Counted from the stretch's first letter, positions 8,824-19,034 are shown. The stretch: DNA of 64,000 nucleotides from Sutcliffiella horikoshii (GCF_019931755.1 NZ_CP082918.1:2646001-2710000); one strand, 5' to 3'. Made by a program: numbers and translations. Notes: generated by a model from the sequence alone, not told the origin.

Positions 8824-9493
8824 TCCCCCATACCACCTTTAAATATCTTGGATTTTTCGGATCTATCTCTATCTTCTCTCTAATTTTTCGAATATGTACC
8901 GCCACTGTATTTTCCGCATTGTAGCCAGGTTCTTTCCAAACCCGCTCGTATATATCATTGATGGAAAACACCCGTCCGGCATTGGTCATTAACAATTCCA
9001 CTATTTTGTATTCAATCGGTGTCAACTTGACCGGATCTCCCTGAACCGTAACTTCCTTCGATTCTTTATCAATGGTTAGTCCGTTTAAATCAATGACTTT
9101 CTTGATTCCTTCAAACGTTCCAAGTGTGACATACCTCCTGAGCTGGGATTTCACTCTTGCGACAAGCTCCATCGGATTGAAAGGCTTTGTTACATAATCA
9201 TCCGCTCCAACCTGCAGCCCAAGGATTTTATCAGTATCCTCACTTTTTGCGCTTAAGATGATAATTGGAATGTTCTTTTCTTCGCGGATCCTGTGTGTTG
9301 CAGAAATACCATCGAGCCTTGGCATCATCACATCTAGTAAAATTAAATGCACTTCATTTTCATGAAGCATTTCTAACGCTTCCACCCCATCTTGAGCCTT
9401 TAAGACTTTAACACCTTCATTTTTCAAATAAATTTCAATCGCATCTCTTATTTCTTTCTCATCATCCACTACCAACACCGTATAGTTCGCCAT
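8801..9493 (-). CDS. OmpR/PhoB-family response regulator
   Basis: A 230-residue regulator, first gene of the operon with the kinase and ECF sigma. The receiver domain (1-118) shows the acidic pair DD10-11, phosphoacceptor Asp54 in LILLDVMMP, and the conserved Lys in DDYVTKPFNP. The winged-helix output domain (about 135-228) contains LTPIEYKIVELLMTNAGRVFS and VAVHIRKIREKIE. The ATG is preceded by a GGGAGAAGGGTGAG stretch. Direct repeats of CTTAAG upstream are candidate self-binding sites. Confidence 0.95.
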   Translation of the reverse strand: MANYTVLVVDDEKEIRDAIEIYLKNEGVKVLKAQDGVEALEMLHENEVHLILLDVMMPRLDGISATHRIREEKNIPIIILSAKSEDTDKILGLQVGADDYVTKPFNPMELVARVKSQLRRYVTLGTFEGIKKVIDLNGLTIDKESKEVTVQGDPVKLTPIEYKIVELLMTNAGRVFSINDIYERVWKEPGYNAENTVAVHIRKIREKIEIDPKNPRYLKVVWGIGYKMEK

Positions 9494-9550
9494 CTCTCAC
9501 CCTTCTCCCACTTACCATTCTTTCTCTATGTACACATCATATATGGTAAA

Positions 9551-9591
9551 TCTTAAGTATTATTGAAGTATTTTCTTAAGAATTTCTTAAG
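9551..9591 (-). promoter_or_regulatory. Phased CTTAAG direct repeats upstream of the two-component operon
   Basis: (A/T)TCTTAAG occurs with its CTTAAG core at 9552, 9575 and 9586, so the spacings are 23 and 11 bp (about two turns and one turn of helix). OmpR-family regulators typically bind direct repeats with this spacing near the -35 region. Autoregulation is inferred; no binding data are available. Confidence 0.45.
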
Positions 9592-9663
9592 TTACTAACC
9601 TATTATATAATTGTTCCGAAGTGGGAAACATAGGTAATCGCAATTTATTCGGCGGAATACAAA

Positions 9664-9692
9664 AAGGCACGCCATTATTAATTGCGTGCCTT
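9664..9692 (-). terminator. Terminator of the GH18 gene
   Basis: AAGGCACGC / GCGTGCCTT is a 9-bp stem with an 11-base loop, followed on the minus strand by TTTTTGTA. It lies 7 bases past the stop codon. Confidence 0.85.
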
Positions 9693-9699
9693 CCATTCC

Positions 9700-11214
9700 T
9701 TATTTATTAAGTTCTTTATAAATTCGATTTAAAAGTACTCTGTCGGGATCTTGACTCAACTCCCACATCATAGCTCCACCAAGATCATTCTTTTTTAAAA
9801 AATCTGTCTTCTTCACAATGGATTCCTCGTCATCATAGCTAATGAACGTATCGCCATCATAGAGTACTGGTACTTGTGTCTCTTCTATCCAGTGTCTCTT
9901 ATATCCGTTCTTACCAATATACTCCGCTGCTAGCTTTCCATAACTTAACGAGGAACCTCCATTAAACGCTTGGTACAACCCATTATTGTCAGCACTAGCT
10001 TCATGAAATACCCTTCCGTAAAACGGCATACCCATAACCAGTTTATCGGAAGGCACACCGCTAGCGATATACGTATCAATGCCGTCTTTTACACTCCACT
10101 GCCAATGAAACCTACTGTTAGGATCCTGATACAATGGAGCGTTCAATCCTGTCAGCTCATCCCATTCCCCATTGATATCATAGGTCATTAACTGAATATA
10201 ATCGACATATTGATGCAGCTCTGATAATTCCATGTTTGCAGCATGTGACTCACTCGCTCCCGCTACGATAGTTAGCAAATACTCCTTGCCATCCTTCTTT
10301 TCTTGCTCGTTCAAGGTTTCCCTAATCTTTTTAAGTAATAGTGTGTAATTTCGCTTATCCTCAGGGCGGTTTATATTATCAGGATGGCCGCCACTCACCG
10401 GATACTCCCAGTCTAAATCCACCCCATCAAACCCATTATCTAAAATAAAGCGTCGAACACTTTCTGCAAATTGGCTTCTAGACTCTTCAGTAGCCGCTGC
10501 ATCCGAAAAGTTCTTCGACCAAGTCCAACCACCCACAGAAATCATTGTTTTCAGATGAGGATGCATTTTCTTTAGTTGTTGCAGCTGCTTGAAATTTTCG
10601 TAGTCGATAGCTGGGTCTCCCACAACTATTTCTCCATCGTCTGATATATTAGCAAACGCATAGTTGATATGTGTCAGTTTACTAGCATCCATTTCGGTGA
10701 CCTGGAAACCGGAATAGCTGGCCCATCCGGCATAATAACCGACCATTTTGTAGTCCGCTTTCGGTTCTTCTTTATTTTCTACCGTTACCTTTTTCGTTGC
10801 TTCCGCCTTTTGTCCAGTGCTATCATACACAACAACTTTCAGTATCTGCTCCCCGTTTTCCACCCAAGGATCGGTGGACCAATTGATAGTGTATGGCGCT
10901 TCTGACTTTTCACCAATTAAGTAGTCGCCATTACTTGAATAAAATTCAACTTTAATGATTTCGTTGTCATCTTTTGCTTCTAATTGAAGTTTTACATCCC
11001 CTCTAACTACAGAATCTTCCTTCTCCTTTGAAGTATGGGTGAAATTAATAATTTCAGGTGGGTAATCTGTTACTTCCTCCACGACTTCGGGTGTCTTTTC
11101 TGGCTTTGAATTAGCTGGTACTGGCTTTGTAAAATTTATCAAATATATAGTTATGGCACTTCCTATAACTAGAAGAGCCAAAAGAATAACCGTAAGTTTC
11201 CGTCTAAGTTGCAT
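9700..11214 (-). CDS. Membrane-anchored glycoside hydrolase family 18 protein (chitinase-like)
   Basis: 504 residues. An uncleaved signal anchor (about 7-26) is followed by a Pro/Glu-rich linker. An Ig-like domain spans about 50-147 (VKLQLEAKDDNEIIKVEFYS, then the YTINWSTDPW strand). A full GH18 barrel covers about 155-500. The catalytic motif DGVDLDWEYP is intact, with the acid/base Glu270. Other family marks are SVGGW (226-230), the YDINGEWD loop, MGMPFYGR and the late MMWELSQD strand. Substrates in the family are beta-1,4-GlcNAc polymers, such as chitin or peptidoglycan-related glycans. It acts on the outer face of the membrane. The ATG start has a GGAGG site, and the gene is monocistronic. 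The exact substrate is not determined. Confidence 0.9.
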   Translation of the reverse strand: MQLRRKLTVILLALLVIGSAITIYLINFTKPVPANSKPEKTPEVVEEVTDYPPEIINFTHTSKEKEDSVVRGDVKLQLEAKDDNEIIKVEFYSSNGDYLIGEKSEAPYTINWSTDPWVENGEQILKVVVYDSTGQKAEATKKVTVENKEEPKADYKMVGYYAGWASYSGFQVTEMDASKLTHINYAFANISDDGEIVVGDPAIDYENFKQLQQLKKMHPHLKTMISVGGWTWSKNFSDAAATEESRSQFAESVRRFILDNGFDGVDLDWEYPVSGGHPDNINRPEDKRNYTLLLKKIRETLNEQEKKDGKEYLLTIVAGASESHAANMELSELHQYVDYIQLMTYDINGEWDELTGLNAPLYQDPNSRFHWQWSVKDGIDTYIASGVPSDKLVMGMPFYGRVFHEASADNNGLYQAFNGGSSLSYGKLAAEYIGKNGYKRHWIEETQVPVLYDGDTFISYDDEESIVKKTDFLKKNDLGGAMMWELSQDPDRVLLNRIYKELNK

Positions 11215-11363
11215 GTTCTGTTTTTTCCTCCTATTAAACTGCCTAACTATTATTGTAATATGCTATGGATGGAGGATGTAGCGGTAAATATTAGCTTTAG
11301 ATGTTACAACAAAAAAGCACTTGCCCTTACGCTTCATTCTTGACTGATCCATTATAAATCATT

Positions 11364-11600
11364 GTCACCAAGCTTTTCATCTCATCTATGAGGACCTCTC
11401 TTCTCCTTTTTACTCGTCACTGAAGTCTTCATCACCCCTATGAGGACCTCTCTTCTCCTTTTTACTCGTCACTAAAGTCTTCATCACCCCCATGAGGACC
11501 TCTCTTCTCCTTTTTACTTGTCACTGAAGTCTTCATCACCCCCATGAGGACTTCTCTTCTCCTAAATCCTCGTCACTGAAGTCTTCATCACGAGGATTTA
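11364..11600. repeat. Tandem array of 52-bp units (array 2)
   Basis: GTCAC marks unit starts at 11364, 11416, 11468, 11520 and 11572, exactly 52 bp apart: four units plus a partial. The core reads GTCACTGAAGTCTTCATCAC then ATGAGGACCTCTCTTCTCC. Units contain the near-palindrome TGAAGTCTTCA, and TCCTCGTC can pair with GATGAGGA. The rest of the 11215-11700 gap holds the GH18 promoter side, a conserved AT-rich right flank (11629-11662) shared with array 3, and the brxB terminator. Confidence 0.95.
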
Positions 11601-11660
11601 GGTTTACCCTAACGATTACTCCATAATTCAATTATTTTATAATCTCTTAAACAACAAAAA

Positions 11661-11690
11661 AATGCCGATCCCATATTTGGAATCGGCATT
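11661..11690. terminator. Terminator of the bacilliredoxin gene
   Basis: AATGCCGAT / ATCGGCATT forms a 9-bp stem with a 12-base loop. A-rich and T-rich sides make it potentially bidirectional. It lies 10 bases past the brxB stop. Confidence 0.85.
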
Positions 11691-11700
11691 TTCTTAAATC

Positions 11701-12138
11701 TTATAGCTCTTCACAATGCTCTTCGAAATATCCTTGTAGCTTTGTGATAACAGATATTGGCGCATGGCCTTCGATTTCGTGTCTTTCTACCATCGTTACA
11801 ATCTTACCGTCTTTTAATAATGCAAAAGATGGAGAGGATGGCGGGTAGCCTTCGAAATATTCACGTGCTTTCTCCGTCGCTTCTTTATCTTGACCAGCGA
11901 AAACAGTAACTAAGTTGTTCGGGCGCTTGTCATAGTGCACCGCATGCGTTGCAGCTGGGCGTGCAATACCGCCGGCACAACCACAAACAGAGTTCACCAT
12001 TACAAGTGTCGTCCCTTTACGAGCAAATGCTTCTTCCACATCTTCTACAGTTCTAAGTTGCTCATAGCCAGCGTTATCCATTTCTTCTCTGGCTGTACGA
12101 ACAACATCATTCATAAACATATTAAAATCGATATTCAT
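11701..12138 (-). CDS. brxB: BrxA/BrxB family bacilliredoxin
   Basis: A 145-residue thioredoxin-fold protein of the YphP/YqiW family, which removes bacillithiol from S-bacillithiolated proteins. The characteristic CGC motif is at 52-54 within [14 protein letters not shown], and the [18 protein letters not shown] stretch is family-typical. B. subtilis YqiW (BrxB) lies near the bkd region, so synteny favours BrxB over its paralogue BrxA. The ATG is preceded by an AGAGGTGATAC site. It is a single gene between the mutase operon and array 2. Confidence 0.88.
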   Translation of the reverse strand: MNIDFNMFMNDVVRTAREEMDNAGYEQLRTVEDVEEAFARKGTTLVMVNSVCGCAGGIARPAATHAVHYDKRPNNLVTVFAGQDKEATEKAREYFEGYPPSSPSFALLKDGKIVTMVERHEIEGHAPISVITKLQGYFEEHCEEL

Positions 12139-12278
12139 GTTGTATCACCTCTTCTTAAACTATCTCTATCATACCAATTTTTTTCAAATAAATAAAATAA
12201 AAAAGGTTTATTTTCTAAGTTGGCGGGTATTATATCAGTAACATCTAGATATCCATACCCCTATACTCCCTAGATGAA

Positions 12279-12308
12279 GGAAAGTGATATGCTCACTTTC
12301 CTTTTTTT
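12279..12308 (+). terminator. Intrinsic terminator oriented to stop plus-strand transcription into meaB
   Basis: GGAAAGTGA / TCACTTTCC is a perfect 9-bp stem with a 5-base loop, followed on the plus strand by seven T residues. On the minus strand, where the genes run, the hairpin is followed by TTCATCT, a poor U-tract. It may end the mutase operon weakly, but its best orientation faces antisense transcription. Confidence 0.7.
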
Positions 12309-12313
12309 ATGCC

Positions 12314-13339
12314 CTATAATTTATGTTTGTAACTTCCCACTAACTTCTCCACTGCTAAAGATACAGACACTTCATCTTCCCCAACCTGCTTCTCAAGCAC
12401 CGGCAACTCTTTTTTCACCTTTTCATCGTCAAAAAACATCCGCTCTATCTGATCCTTTAAAGATGTATAGAACCAAGTCTTCTTTTGTGCATTCCTGCGT
12501 TCACTAAAAACTCCGGATTTCTTCGTCACTTGCACAAACTCCTGAACGATCTTCCACGTCTCATCAACATTCACATTATTCAAAGCCGAACAAGTAAACG
12601 TCTTCGTTTCCCATCCTTCTGTTGCAGGCTGCAAGAAATGAAGGATTTGTTTGTACTCATGAGCAGTTTTCTCTGCTCTTGTTTTATTGTCTCCATCCGC
12701 TTTGTTTACGACAATCGCATCAACAAGCTCCATTATGCCTTTTTTCATGCCTTGAAGCTCATCCCCTGCGCCTGTTAGAACAAGCAGTAAAAAGAAATCG
12801 ACCATATCGCGCACTATCGCTTCACTTTGTCCGACACCGACTGTCTCTACTAAAATTACATCATACCCTGCTGCTTCACACAAAAGGATGCTTTCACGGG
12901 TTTTACGGTGTACCCCGCCAAGCGTGCCACTTGAAGGAGATGGACGGATGAACGCCTGCGGATGCCTTGCGAGTTGTTCCATCCTTGTTTTGTCCCCAAG
13001 GATACTGCCACCTGTCTTGGAACTGCTCGGATCGACTGCAAGCACGGCGACTTTGTGGCCTTGTTCGCATAAATACAATCCAAACGCTTCTATAAATGTA
13101 CTCTTACCTGCACCTGGAACGCCGCTGATCCCTATCCTAACAGAGCGACCAGTGGAAGGCATGATCTCTTGGATGATTTCTTGGCTTTTATGAAAATGTC
13201 TTGTTGCGTTGCTTTCCACAAGCGTGATGGCTTGAGCTAGGTCAGAGCGGACTCCTTCATGGATACCTGAAATGATATCTGCTGTACTCCTCTCCTGTTT
13301 TTTGAGCACCTTTTTTCGCGGTTTACGCTCTTTAGTCAT
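12314..13339 (-). CDS. meaB: Methylmalonyl-CoA mutase-associated GTPase MeaB (ArgK family)
   Basis: A G3E-family GTPase that protects and reloads the B12-dependent mutase. I start it at ATG 13339 (341 residues). This ATG overlaps the mutB stop by 8 bases, and the in-frame extension upstream to 13465 is only mutB sequence read in another frame. Motifs: P-loop [27 protein letters not shown] (MeaB signature), the ETVGVGQSE switch and NKAD for guanine specificity. It is the last gene of mutA-mutB-meaB, matching its role as partner chaperone. No defect is seen. Confidence 0.93.
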   Translation of the reverse strand: MTKERKPRKKVLKKQERSTADIISGIHEGVRSDLAQAITLVESNATRHFHKSQEIIQEIMPSTGRSVRIGISGVPGAGKSTFIEAFGLYLCEQGHKVAVLAVDPSSSKTGGSILGDKTRMEQLARHPQAFIRPSPSSGTLGGVHRKTRESILLCEAAGYDVILVETVGVGQSEAIVRDMVDFFLLLVLTGAGDELQGMKKGIMELVDAIVVNKADGDNKTRAEKTAHEYKQILHFLQPATEGWETKTFTCSALNNVNVDETWKIVQEFVQVTKKSGVFSERRNAQKKTWFYTSLKDQIERMFFDDEKVKKELPVLEKQVGEDEVSVSLAVEKLVGSYKHKL

Positions 13340-15512
13340 GCGTCTCTTCCACTTCCTCATAGCCAAGGCGTTCGTAGATTTCCTCCAGAACCTTTTCGGC
13401 TGCACGCGGGATGACCGTTCCAGGTCCGAAGATTGCGGAAGCGCCTTTACTATATAGGAATTCATAATCCTGTGCCGGGATTACCCCACCAATTACAACG
13501 ATGATGTCTTCACGGTTCAATTTTTTCAACTCTTCCACGAGTTGTGGAAGAAGTGTTTTATGCCCGGCAGCGAGGGAGCTGATGCCGATAACATGCACGT
13601 CATTTTCCACTGCTTGCAGAGCTGTTTCTGCCGGTGTTTGGAAAAGAGGTCCAATATCCACATCAAATCCAAGGTCGGCGAACGCAGTTGAAATGACTTT
13701 TGCACCTCGGTCATGGCCGTCCTGGCCCATTTTCGCAATCATAATCCTCGGTCTTCTTCCTTCGAGCTCGAGGAATTCCTCAATTTTATCCTTCACGGAC
13801 TTCATCTCCTCCTCATTGGAGAATTCACTGCTGTACACGCCGCTGATAGAACGGATGACAGCACGATGGCGGTTTGCTACCTTTTCAATAGCATCTGAAA
13901 TCTCACCAAGGCTTGCACGGGCACGGGCAGCGTCCACGGCTAGCTCCAGTAGATTACCCTTCCCTGTACGAGCCGCATCAGTCAGTGCTTCGAGAGCAGA
14001 AACAACTTCCGTTTCATCTCTATTTTCACGAAGCTCTTGCAAACGAAGGATTTGTTTTTTTCGCACCTCGGCATTATCAATATCCAAAACATCTATCGCC
14101 ATATCTTCTTTTTCCAAACGGAATTTGTTCACGCCAATGATAGATTCTTTTCCTGAATCGATCTTTGCCTGACGGCGAGCCGACGCTTCTTCTATTCTCA
14201 TCTTCGGCAATCCGGTTTCAATCGCTTTTGCCATGCCACCAAGCTCTTCTATTTCTTCAATATGTGTCCAAGCTTTATCAATCAATTCCTTCGTCAATGT
14301 TTCCACATAATAAGAACCAGCCCATGGATCAATGACTTTAGTAATCTCCGTTTCCTCCTGCAAATACAACTGCGTATTGCGGGCAATACGGGCGGAAAAG
14401 TCTGTAGGTAGTGCGATGGCTTCATCTAGTGCGTTAGTGTGCAAAGATTGCGTATGCCCATTTGCAGCCGCTAATGCTTCAATGCAAGTACGCGTTACAT
14501 TATTGAATGGATCTTGTTCTGTTAGGCTCCAACCCGACGTTTGAGAATGGGTCCTTAAAGCCATAGACTTTGGATTTTGCGGCAAGAACTCCTTCATCAT
14601 CTTGGCCCAGATAAATCGAGCGGCCCGCATTTTCGCTACTTCCATGAAAAAGTTCATGCCAATTGCCCAGAAGAACGAAAGTCTCGGCGCAAATTTATCA
14701 ATATCAATGCCCGCTTCAAGTCCTGTTCTCACATACTCCAGACCATCTGCTAGCGTATAGGCAAGTTCAATATCCGCCGGTGCTCCTGCTTCTTGCATAT
14801 GATAACCGGAAATACTGATGCTATTAAACTTCGGCATAAGCTGGGACGTGTAAGCAAAAATATCGCCAATAATTCGCATCGACATCTCTGGCGGATAAAT
14901 ATACGTATTACGAACCATATATTCTTTTAAAATATCATTCTGAATCGTCCCGGAAAGCCTCTCCGGACTTACCCCTTGTTCCTCAGCCGTAACGATATAG
15001 AAAGCCATAATCGGCAGAACAGCACCATTCATCGTCATTGAAACGGACATTTTATCCAATGGTATACCATCAAAAAGAACCTTCATATCAAGAATAGAAT
15101 CAATGGCCACACCAGCTTTTCCAACATCCCCTTCTACTCTGGGATGATCAGAATCATAACCACGGTGTGTCGCCAGGTCAAAGGCAACCGACAACCCCTT
15201 TTGCCCCATTTCCAGGTTTCTTCTGTAAAATGCATTGCTTTCTTCCGCTGTGGAAAAACCTGCATACTGACGGATCGTCCATGGACGATTCACATACATC
15301 GTCGGGTAAGGTCCACGCAGATACGGGGCAATACCAGGAAGAGTTCCTAAATGATCGGCTCCACCCAAGTCGGCCTGTGTGTAATTAGCTTTTAATTTAA
15401 TCTGTTCATTGGTTTCATAAAAAAGTTCTTCCACAGCTTCGTTGGATAATGGCACAGTTTGTGTGGCTGTAGCTTGTTTATTCAGTGTTCTCGTTGAAAA
15501 ATCAGGCTTCAT
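13332..15512 (-). CDS. mutB: Methylmalonyl-CoA mutase large (catalytic) subunit
   Basis: 726 residues, usual length. It interconverts methylmalonyl-CoA and succinyl-CoA with adenosylcobalamin. The N-terminal catalytic barrel shows [20 protein letters not shown] and [20 protein letters not shown]. The C-terminal cobalamin domain (about 590-720) has DGHDRG, the DxHxxG motif that supplies the lower cobalt ligand, followed by [15 protein letters not shown]. It overlaps mutA by 11 bases and meaB by 8. The presence of this operon implies use of propionyl-CoA from odd-chain fatty acids or Val/Ile and a need for B12. Confidence 0.96.
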   Translation of the reverse strand: MKPDFSTRTLNKQATATQTVPLSNEAVEELFYETNEQIKLKANYTQADLGGADHLGTLPGIAPYLRGPYPTMYVNRPWTIRQYAGFSTAEESNAFYRRNLEMGQKGLSVAFDLATHRGYDSDHPRVEGDVGKAGVAIDSILDMKVLFDGIPLDKMSVSMTMNGAVLPIMAFYIVTAEEQGVSPERLSGTIQNDILKEYMVRNTYIYPPEMSMRIIGDIFAYTSQLMPKFNSISISGYHMQEAGAPADIELAYTLADGLEYVRTGLEAGIDIDKFAPRLSFFWAIGMNFFMEVAKMRAARFIWAKMMKEFLPQNPKSMALRTHSQTSGWSLTEQDPFNNVTRTCIEALAAANGHTQSLHTNALDEAIALPTDFSARIARNTQLYLQEETEITKVIDPWAGSYYVETLTKELIDKAWTHIEEIEELGGMAKAIETGLPKMRIEEASARRQAKIDSGKESIIGVNKFRLEKEDMAIDVLDIDNAEVRKKQILRLQELRENRDETEVVSALEALTDAARTGKGNLLELAVDAARARASLGEISDAIEKVANRHRAVIRSISGVYSSEFSNEEEMKSVKDKIEEFLELEGRRPRIMIAKMGQDGHDRGAKVISTAFADLGFDVDIGPLFQTPAETALQAVENDVHVIGISSLAAGHKTLLPQLVEELKKLNREDIIVVIGGVIPAQDYEFLYSKGASAIFGPGTVIPRAAEKVLEEIYERLGYEEVEETHD

Positions 15513-17361
15513 TGTCGGTCAACCCCATTTCTTGGTGTATCTTTACTAATTGCTCATAACAATTGGAGCGCAGATGAATAAAATCACTAACCCCTATTTC
15601 CTGCAACTCTTTTTGACGTGCTTCTTCAGGCAAGCCAGCAACCAATACTTTTCTGTTAGGTGAATTTACAGCCATAACTGCTGCATGTAACAACTCTTCA
15701 TAAGTATCATCACTTCCACAAATGCATACATAACCAGTTATGTTTTGATCAGATATCCACTCCACTATTTCTTTCGCATTTTCAAAGCTTGGACTGACAA
15801 CAGGTTGAAGACCTCCTACCTGGAAAAAGCCTGATGAGAAGTCCGTTCGTGGCTTGTGTGTTGCTAATGAACCAAGATTGATCAAGGTAACTTTTGGCGT
15901 TGTTCCCTGTTTTTCCTGATACAACTTTGCTTGGTAACGTAGGCTTTCAAAGGCTTCAGATAATCTTAACGGTTGGATAGCCTGTACTTTTACTGGAGCA
16001 TGTTCATTTTCTTCGATAGCTGTTGTGCTTATTTGCCACTTTAGCTCCTCTTGAAGATTTGCATACATATTGGTCCCGACCAACACTTTTTTCCTGCCTT
16101 GGACGTCCTCAAGTCGCTTTTCTTTTACCTTGGCAATGCGGCCCTGTAAGAAATTCGTTCGCAGAGCTTCCACAATTCCGCCAAGCTTGTCCAGCTCCTG
16201 AAATAGCTTCCATGCCTCATCCGCCAATTGATTTGTCAGGTTTTCGACGTAATAAGAGCCTGCCGCAGGATCTACAACTTTGTCTAAGAAACTCTCTTCT
16301 TTTAAGATGTAGTGAGTATTCCTTGCAATTCTTCGGGAGAAAGCATCATTACCTTGCTGATAGCTGTCCACATTGATACTGTCTGCTCCACCGATCGCGG
16401 CAGAGAATGCCTCGGTTGTGGAACGGAGCATATTGACGTACGGATCAAGATTAGATTTGGTGAACATAGAGGTTGTGGCATGTACCTTCATCCTTTGAGC
16501 TTTTTCATCTCCCCCAAAAGCCTCCACGATATTTGCCCATAACACTCTTGCCGCTCTCAGCTTGCTGAGTTCCATGAAGAAGTCACTGCCTACCGGGAAT
16601 GTGAATGCTATTTCCTGGGAAGCTTCATCAATAGACATGCCTCTATTCATAAGTTCCTGCAAATATTCAACAGCGGTCGCCATCACAGCTGCGAGCTCCT
16701 GCACGGCACTGGCTCCCCCGTTATGGTAAGCATTGGACTGGACCCAAACTGTTTTAAGGAACGGAGCATTGTTTTCTTTCCACTCTATATTAGATTTCAT
16801 TTCGTCATAATATTGCTCCAGTGGCTGATTTAGTGTGCCTGTTACTGCTAGCTCGCCGACAGGATCTGCTCCAATGATTCCTTGCAGGTTCTTTGTTTCC
16901 ATCCCGCTATCAATCAACGCATTGATGAATGTTGTGGCACTGGATCCAGCATGTATTTGAAGAGTTATGCCATCCATTGCAATATCATTGAATAATATCT
17001 TGATGTCAGTTTGGTCTTTTATTACTAATGCATTAGGTTCTGTTGATGGATAAGTGGCAAAATGAATAGATTGCAAGCCACTTCCTAGTTCCTGTTTCAG
17101 TTGAGCATTTAGTTCCTCAAATGAAGTACATGCATATAGTAGCTGACTGACTGTCCAATCAGACTTTACTATTAATTGTTTGGATGCATGGTTATTTCTA
17201 TCGTTTTCTGTATATACCGGTTTACGTGTAATGCCTTCGTATGTAACGGTGTTGAGCTTGGAAACAGGCTTCCCCTTTAACGCTTTCTCTGCCTGCTCAA
17301 CCCACTCTTCCATTGTCACTTTTGGGAAACTATTGTTCTTCATCTCTTTCAATTTACTCAT
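15502..17361 (-). CDS. mutA: Methylmalonyl-CoA mutase small subunit
   Basis: About 619 residues. Non-catalytic partner of MutB in the heterodimer; it resembles MutB through the barrel (for example [20 protein letters not shown]) and the C-terminal domain but lacks the DxHxxG cobalt-binding motif. ATG codons lie at 17367 and 17361. A GAGGGG site directly abuts the first and is 6 bases from the second, so 17361 is preferred. First gene of the operon; about 200 bases separate it from the divergent gene at 17567. Confidence 0.94.
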   Translation of the reverse strand: MSKLKEMKNNSFPKVTMEEWVEQAEKALKGKPVSKLNTVTYEGITRKPVYTENDRNNHASKQLIVKSDWTVSQLLYACTSFEELNAQLKQELGSGLQSIHFATYPSTEPNALVIKDQTDIKILFNDIAMDGITLQIHAGSSATTFINALIDSGMETKNLQGIIGADPVGELAVTGTLNQPLEQYYDEMKSNIEWKENNAPFLKTVWVQSNAYHNGGASAVQELAAVMATAVEYLQELMNRGMSIDEASQEIAFTFPVGSDFFMELSKLRAARVLWANIVEAFGGDEKAQRMKVHATTSMFTKSNLDPYVNMLRSTTEAFSAAIGGADSINVDSYQQGNDAFSRRIARNTHYILKEESFLDKVVDPAAGSYYVENLTNQLADEAWKLFQELDKLGGIVEALRTNFLQGRIAKVKEKRLEDVQGRKKVLVGTNMYANLQEELKWQISTTAIEENEHAPVKVQAIQPLRLSEAFESLRYQAKLYQEKQGTTPKVTLINLGSLATHKPRTDFSSGFFQVGGLQPVVSPSFENAKEIVEWISDQNITGYVCICGSDDTYEELLHAAVMAVNSPNRKVLVAGLPEEARQKELQEIGVSDFIHLRSNCYEQLVKIHQEMGLTDNEA

Positions 17362-17566
17362 CTTCATCCCCTCGTTCCCTCAATTGCGTAATCGCTTACA
17401 AATTTAAATTTTTCAAAAGTTCATATATTTATTTTAATATAGTTATGTGGGCACGGCAAATAAAGAAAGCATTGGAATTACTTATTTTTCGGTGGTATTC
17501 CTTATAGAGAAAAACTATACTTACTATATAAATGATAGTTTCTGAAAAAGGTAGTGATTTGTAGCG

Positions 17567-17995
17567 ATGTTATACACATGGAATATTGAAAACATAATTA
17601 AAGAAACATTAGAGGAACTTGGCTTAAATATTAATTTTGAATTTGACAATAACTTAAAAGCACCGATGAGTTTTAACATCTCGACTAACACGATCAAATT
17701 CAATTATTTGCAGATTAACGGATACAAAGCGAAGATTAACAATAAAATTAGAGAAACTGATGAAAACTTTGTGAAACTCATACTCTTTCATGAAGTCGGC
17801 TATTACCTGGATTTTAAAAAGAATAAGCATGACTTGAGGATATTGATGTATGGTGGAGAAGATGAGAAAGTCATTTTGATGCGTCAAATTGAAAAAAATG
17901 CTTGGGTGTTTGGAAGGACGGTCGTACCCGCTCACCTTTTGGAAGCGTATGATAAGATGCGGGAGTTGGATGGGATGTTCTTGACGAACAGATAA
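17567..17995 (+). CDS. Small protein resembling M78 (ImmA/IrrE-like) zinc peptidases, with altered HEXXH
   Basis: 142 residues, no signal peptide or membrane segment. Residues around 82-90 read LILFHEVGYYLDFKK, which aligns with the HEXXH zinc helix of M78-type peptidases, but the second histidine position is Tyr (HEVGY). A downstream EKNAW stretch resembles the family's third-ligand region (E..A...G). Two adjacent histidines are therefore reduced to one, so it may be inactive or bind metal differently. M78 proteins often cleave repressors in mobile elements or stress circuits. No partner regulator is adjacent. Family placement is tentative. Confidence 0.6.
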   Translation: MLYTWNIENIIKETLEELGLNINFEFDNNLKAPMSFNISTNTIKFNYLQINGYKAKINNKIRETDENFVKLILFHEVGYYLDFKKNKHDLRILMYGGEDEKVILMRQIEKNAWVFGRTVVPAHLLEAYDKMRELDGMFLTNR

Positions 17996-18018
17996 ACATC
18001 CTTACTGTGAAAAAAATT

Positions 18019-18053
18019 AGAGTGTATGAAAACATAGCGGTTTCATACACTCT
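18019..18053. terminator. Bidirectional terminator between 17567 gene and reductase gene
   Basis: AGAGTGTATGAAA / TTTCATACACTCT is a perfect 13-bp stem with a 9-base loop, flanked by A-rich and T-rich ends and placed between two converging genes. Confidence 0.9.
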
Positions 18054-18059
18054 TTTCAT

Positions 18060-19034
18060 TTACTTATTGATCGTATCTAAAGTTTCATCAATAATAACCC
18101 CAACATTCCCCTTCTTATGTCCCTTTTCCACATAGCTGTGAGCCATTGATAATTGTTCCATCGGATAGCTTTTATCGACAACTGCTTTATACTTGCCTTT
18201 TTCAATCAGTTCTCTCAGGAATCTAATATCGTCTTCTTTTTCCAATGCAAGACCTGAAATTATTTTATAGCCGCGTGACAAGCCACTCCAATATCCCTGC
18301 ACCATCTGAGTAACTCCTGCTCCCCCTAGTATCCAGGTTCCTTTTTTCTTAAGAGTTTTCTTGACTGCTTCATAAGGAATTTTCCCAACTGTATCAAAAA
18401 TGACATCATAATTATCTCCAGTAATCTCTTCTTTTGTATAGTCAATTACTTTATCTGCCCCTAAAGACTTTACCATTTCTACATTAGCTGTGCTGCATAC
18501 CCCTGTAACCTCAGCACCGTATAATTTGGCTAGTTGAATGGCTGCGGTACCCACCGCACCTGATGCACCGTAAATAAGAATTTTTTGCCGAGGTTGTATA
18601 TTTGCTTTTCTTAGAAAATGAATGGCAGTGTGCCCGCCGAACGGAACAGTGGCCGCCTCAACATAGCTTAGATTGAATGGTTTCAATGCGACCACTCCAT
18701 CTTCAGGCAGACATATGTATTCCGCATACGCACCCATATTCATTCCTGAAGATCCAAAGACCTCGTCCCCTGCTTTCCAACGTTTAACGTCACACCCTAC
18801 AGATTCCACTATTCCTGCGAGCACACCTCCGAGAATGGGCTTTTTAGGTCGAGTCAGCCCAAAGAACAATTTCACTGCTACCGGGTCCGCCTTTCTTAAA
18901 CGCCAATCGGCTGCATTGACAGCTGTCGCCACTATTTTAACCAGAATTTCATTATCTTTCGGAACTGGTTTATCGACCTCTTTTAATTGAAGTACCTCTG
19001 GTGGACCGTATTTGGTATATACTACAGCTCTCAT
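18060..19034 (-). CDS. Medium-chain NAD(P)-dependent reductase (zinc-independent quinone oxidoreductase-like)
   Basis: 324 residues of the MDR superfamily. The N-terminal GroES-like domain contains VNAADWRLR and LGGVLAGIVESVG. The Rossmann domain begins at about 140 with ILIYGASGAVGTAAIQLAKLYG. The structural and catalytic zinc cysteines of alcohol dehydrogenases are absent, so a quinone or enone reductase role is more likely than alcohol oxidation. The ATG has a GGGGAGG site. It is a single gene following the bkd operon terminator and a CGGGCGA repeat array. Confidence 0.88.
   Translation of the reverse strand: MRAVVYTKYGPPEVLQLKEVDKPVPKDNEILVKIVATAVNAADWRLRKADPVAVKLFFGLTRPKKPILGGVLAGIVESVGCDVKRWKAGDEVFGSSGMNMGAYAEYICLPEDGVVALKPFNLSYVEAATVPFGGHTAIHFLRKANIQPRQKILIYGASGAVGTAAIQLAKLYGAEVTGVCSTANVEMVKSLGADKVIDYTKEEITGDNYDVIFDTVGKIPYEAVKKTLKKKGTWILGGAGVTQMVQGYWSGLSRGYKIISGLALEKEDDIRFLRELIEKGKYKAVVDKSYPMEQLSMAHSYVEKGHKKGNVGVIIDETLDTINK

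Noticed and set aside
13501..14172. 223-residue plus-strand protein
   Set aside because: Antisense shadow of mutB, Ser/Ala-rich, no start signals.
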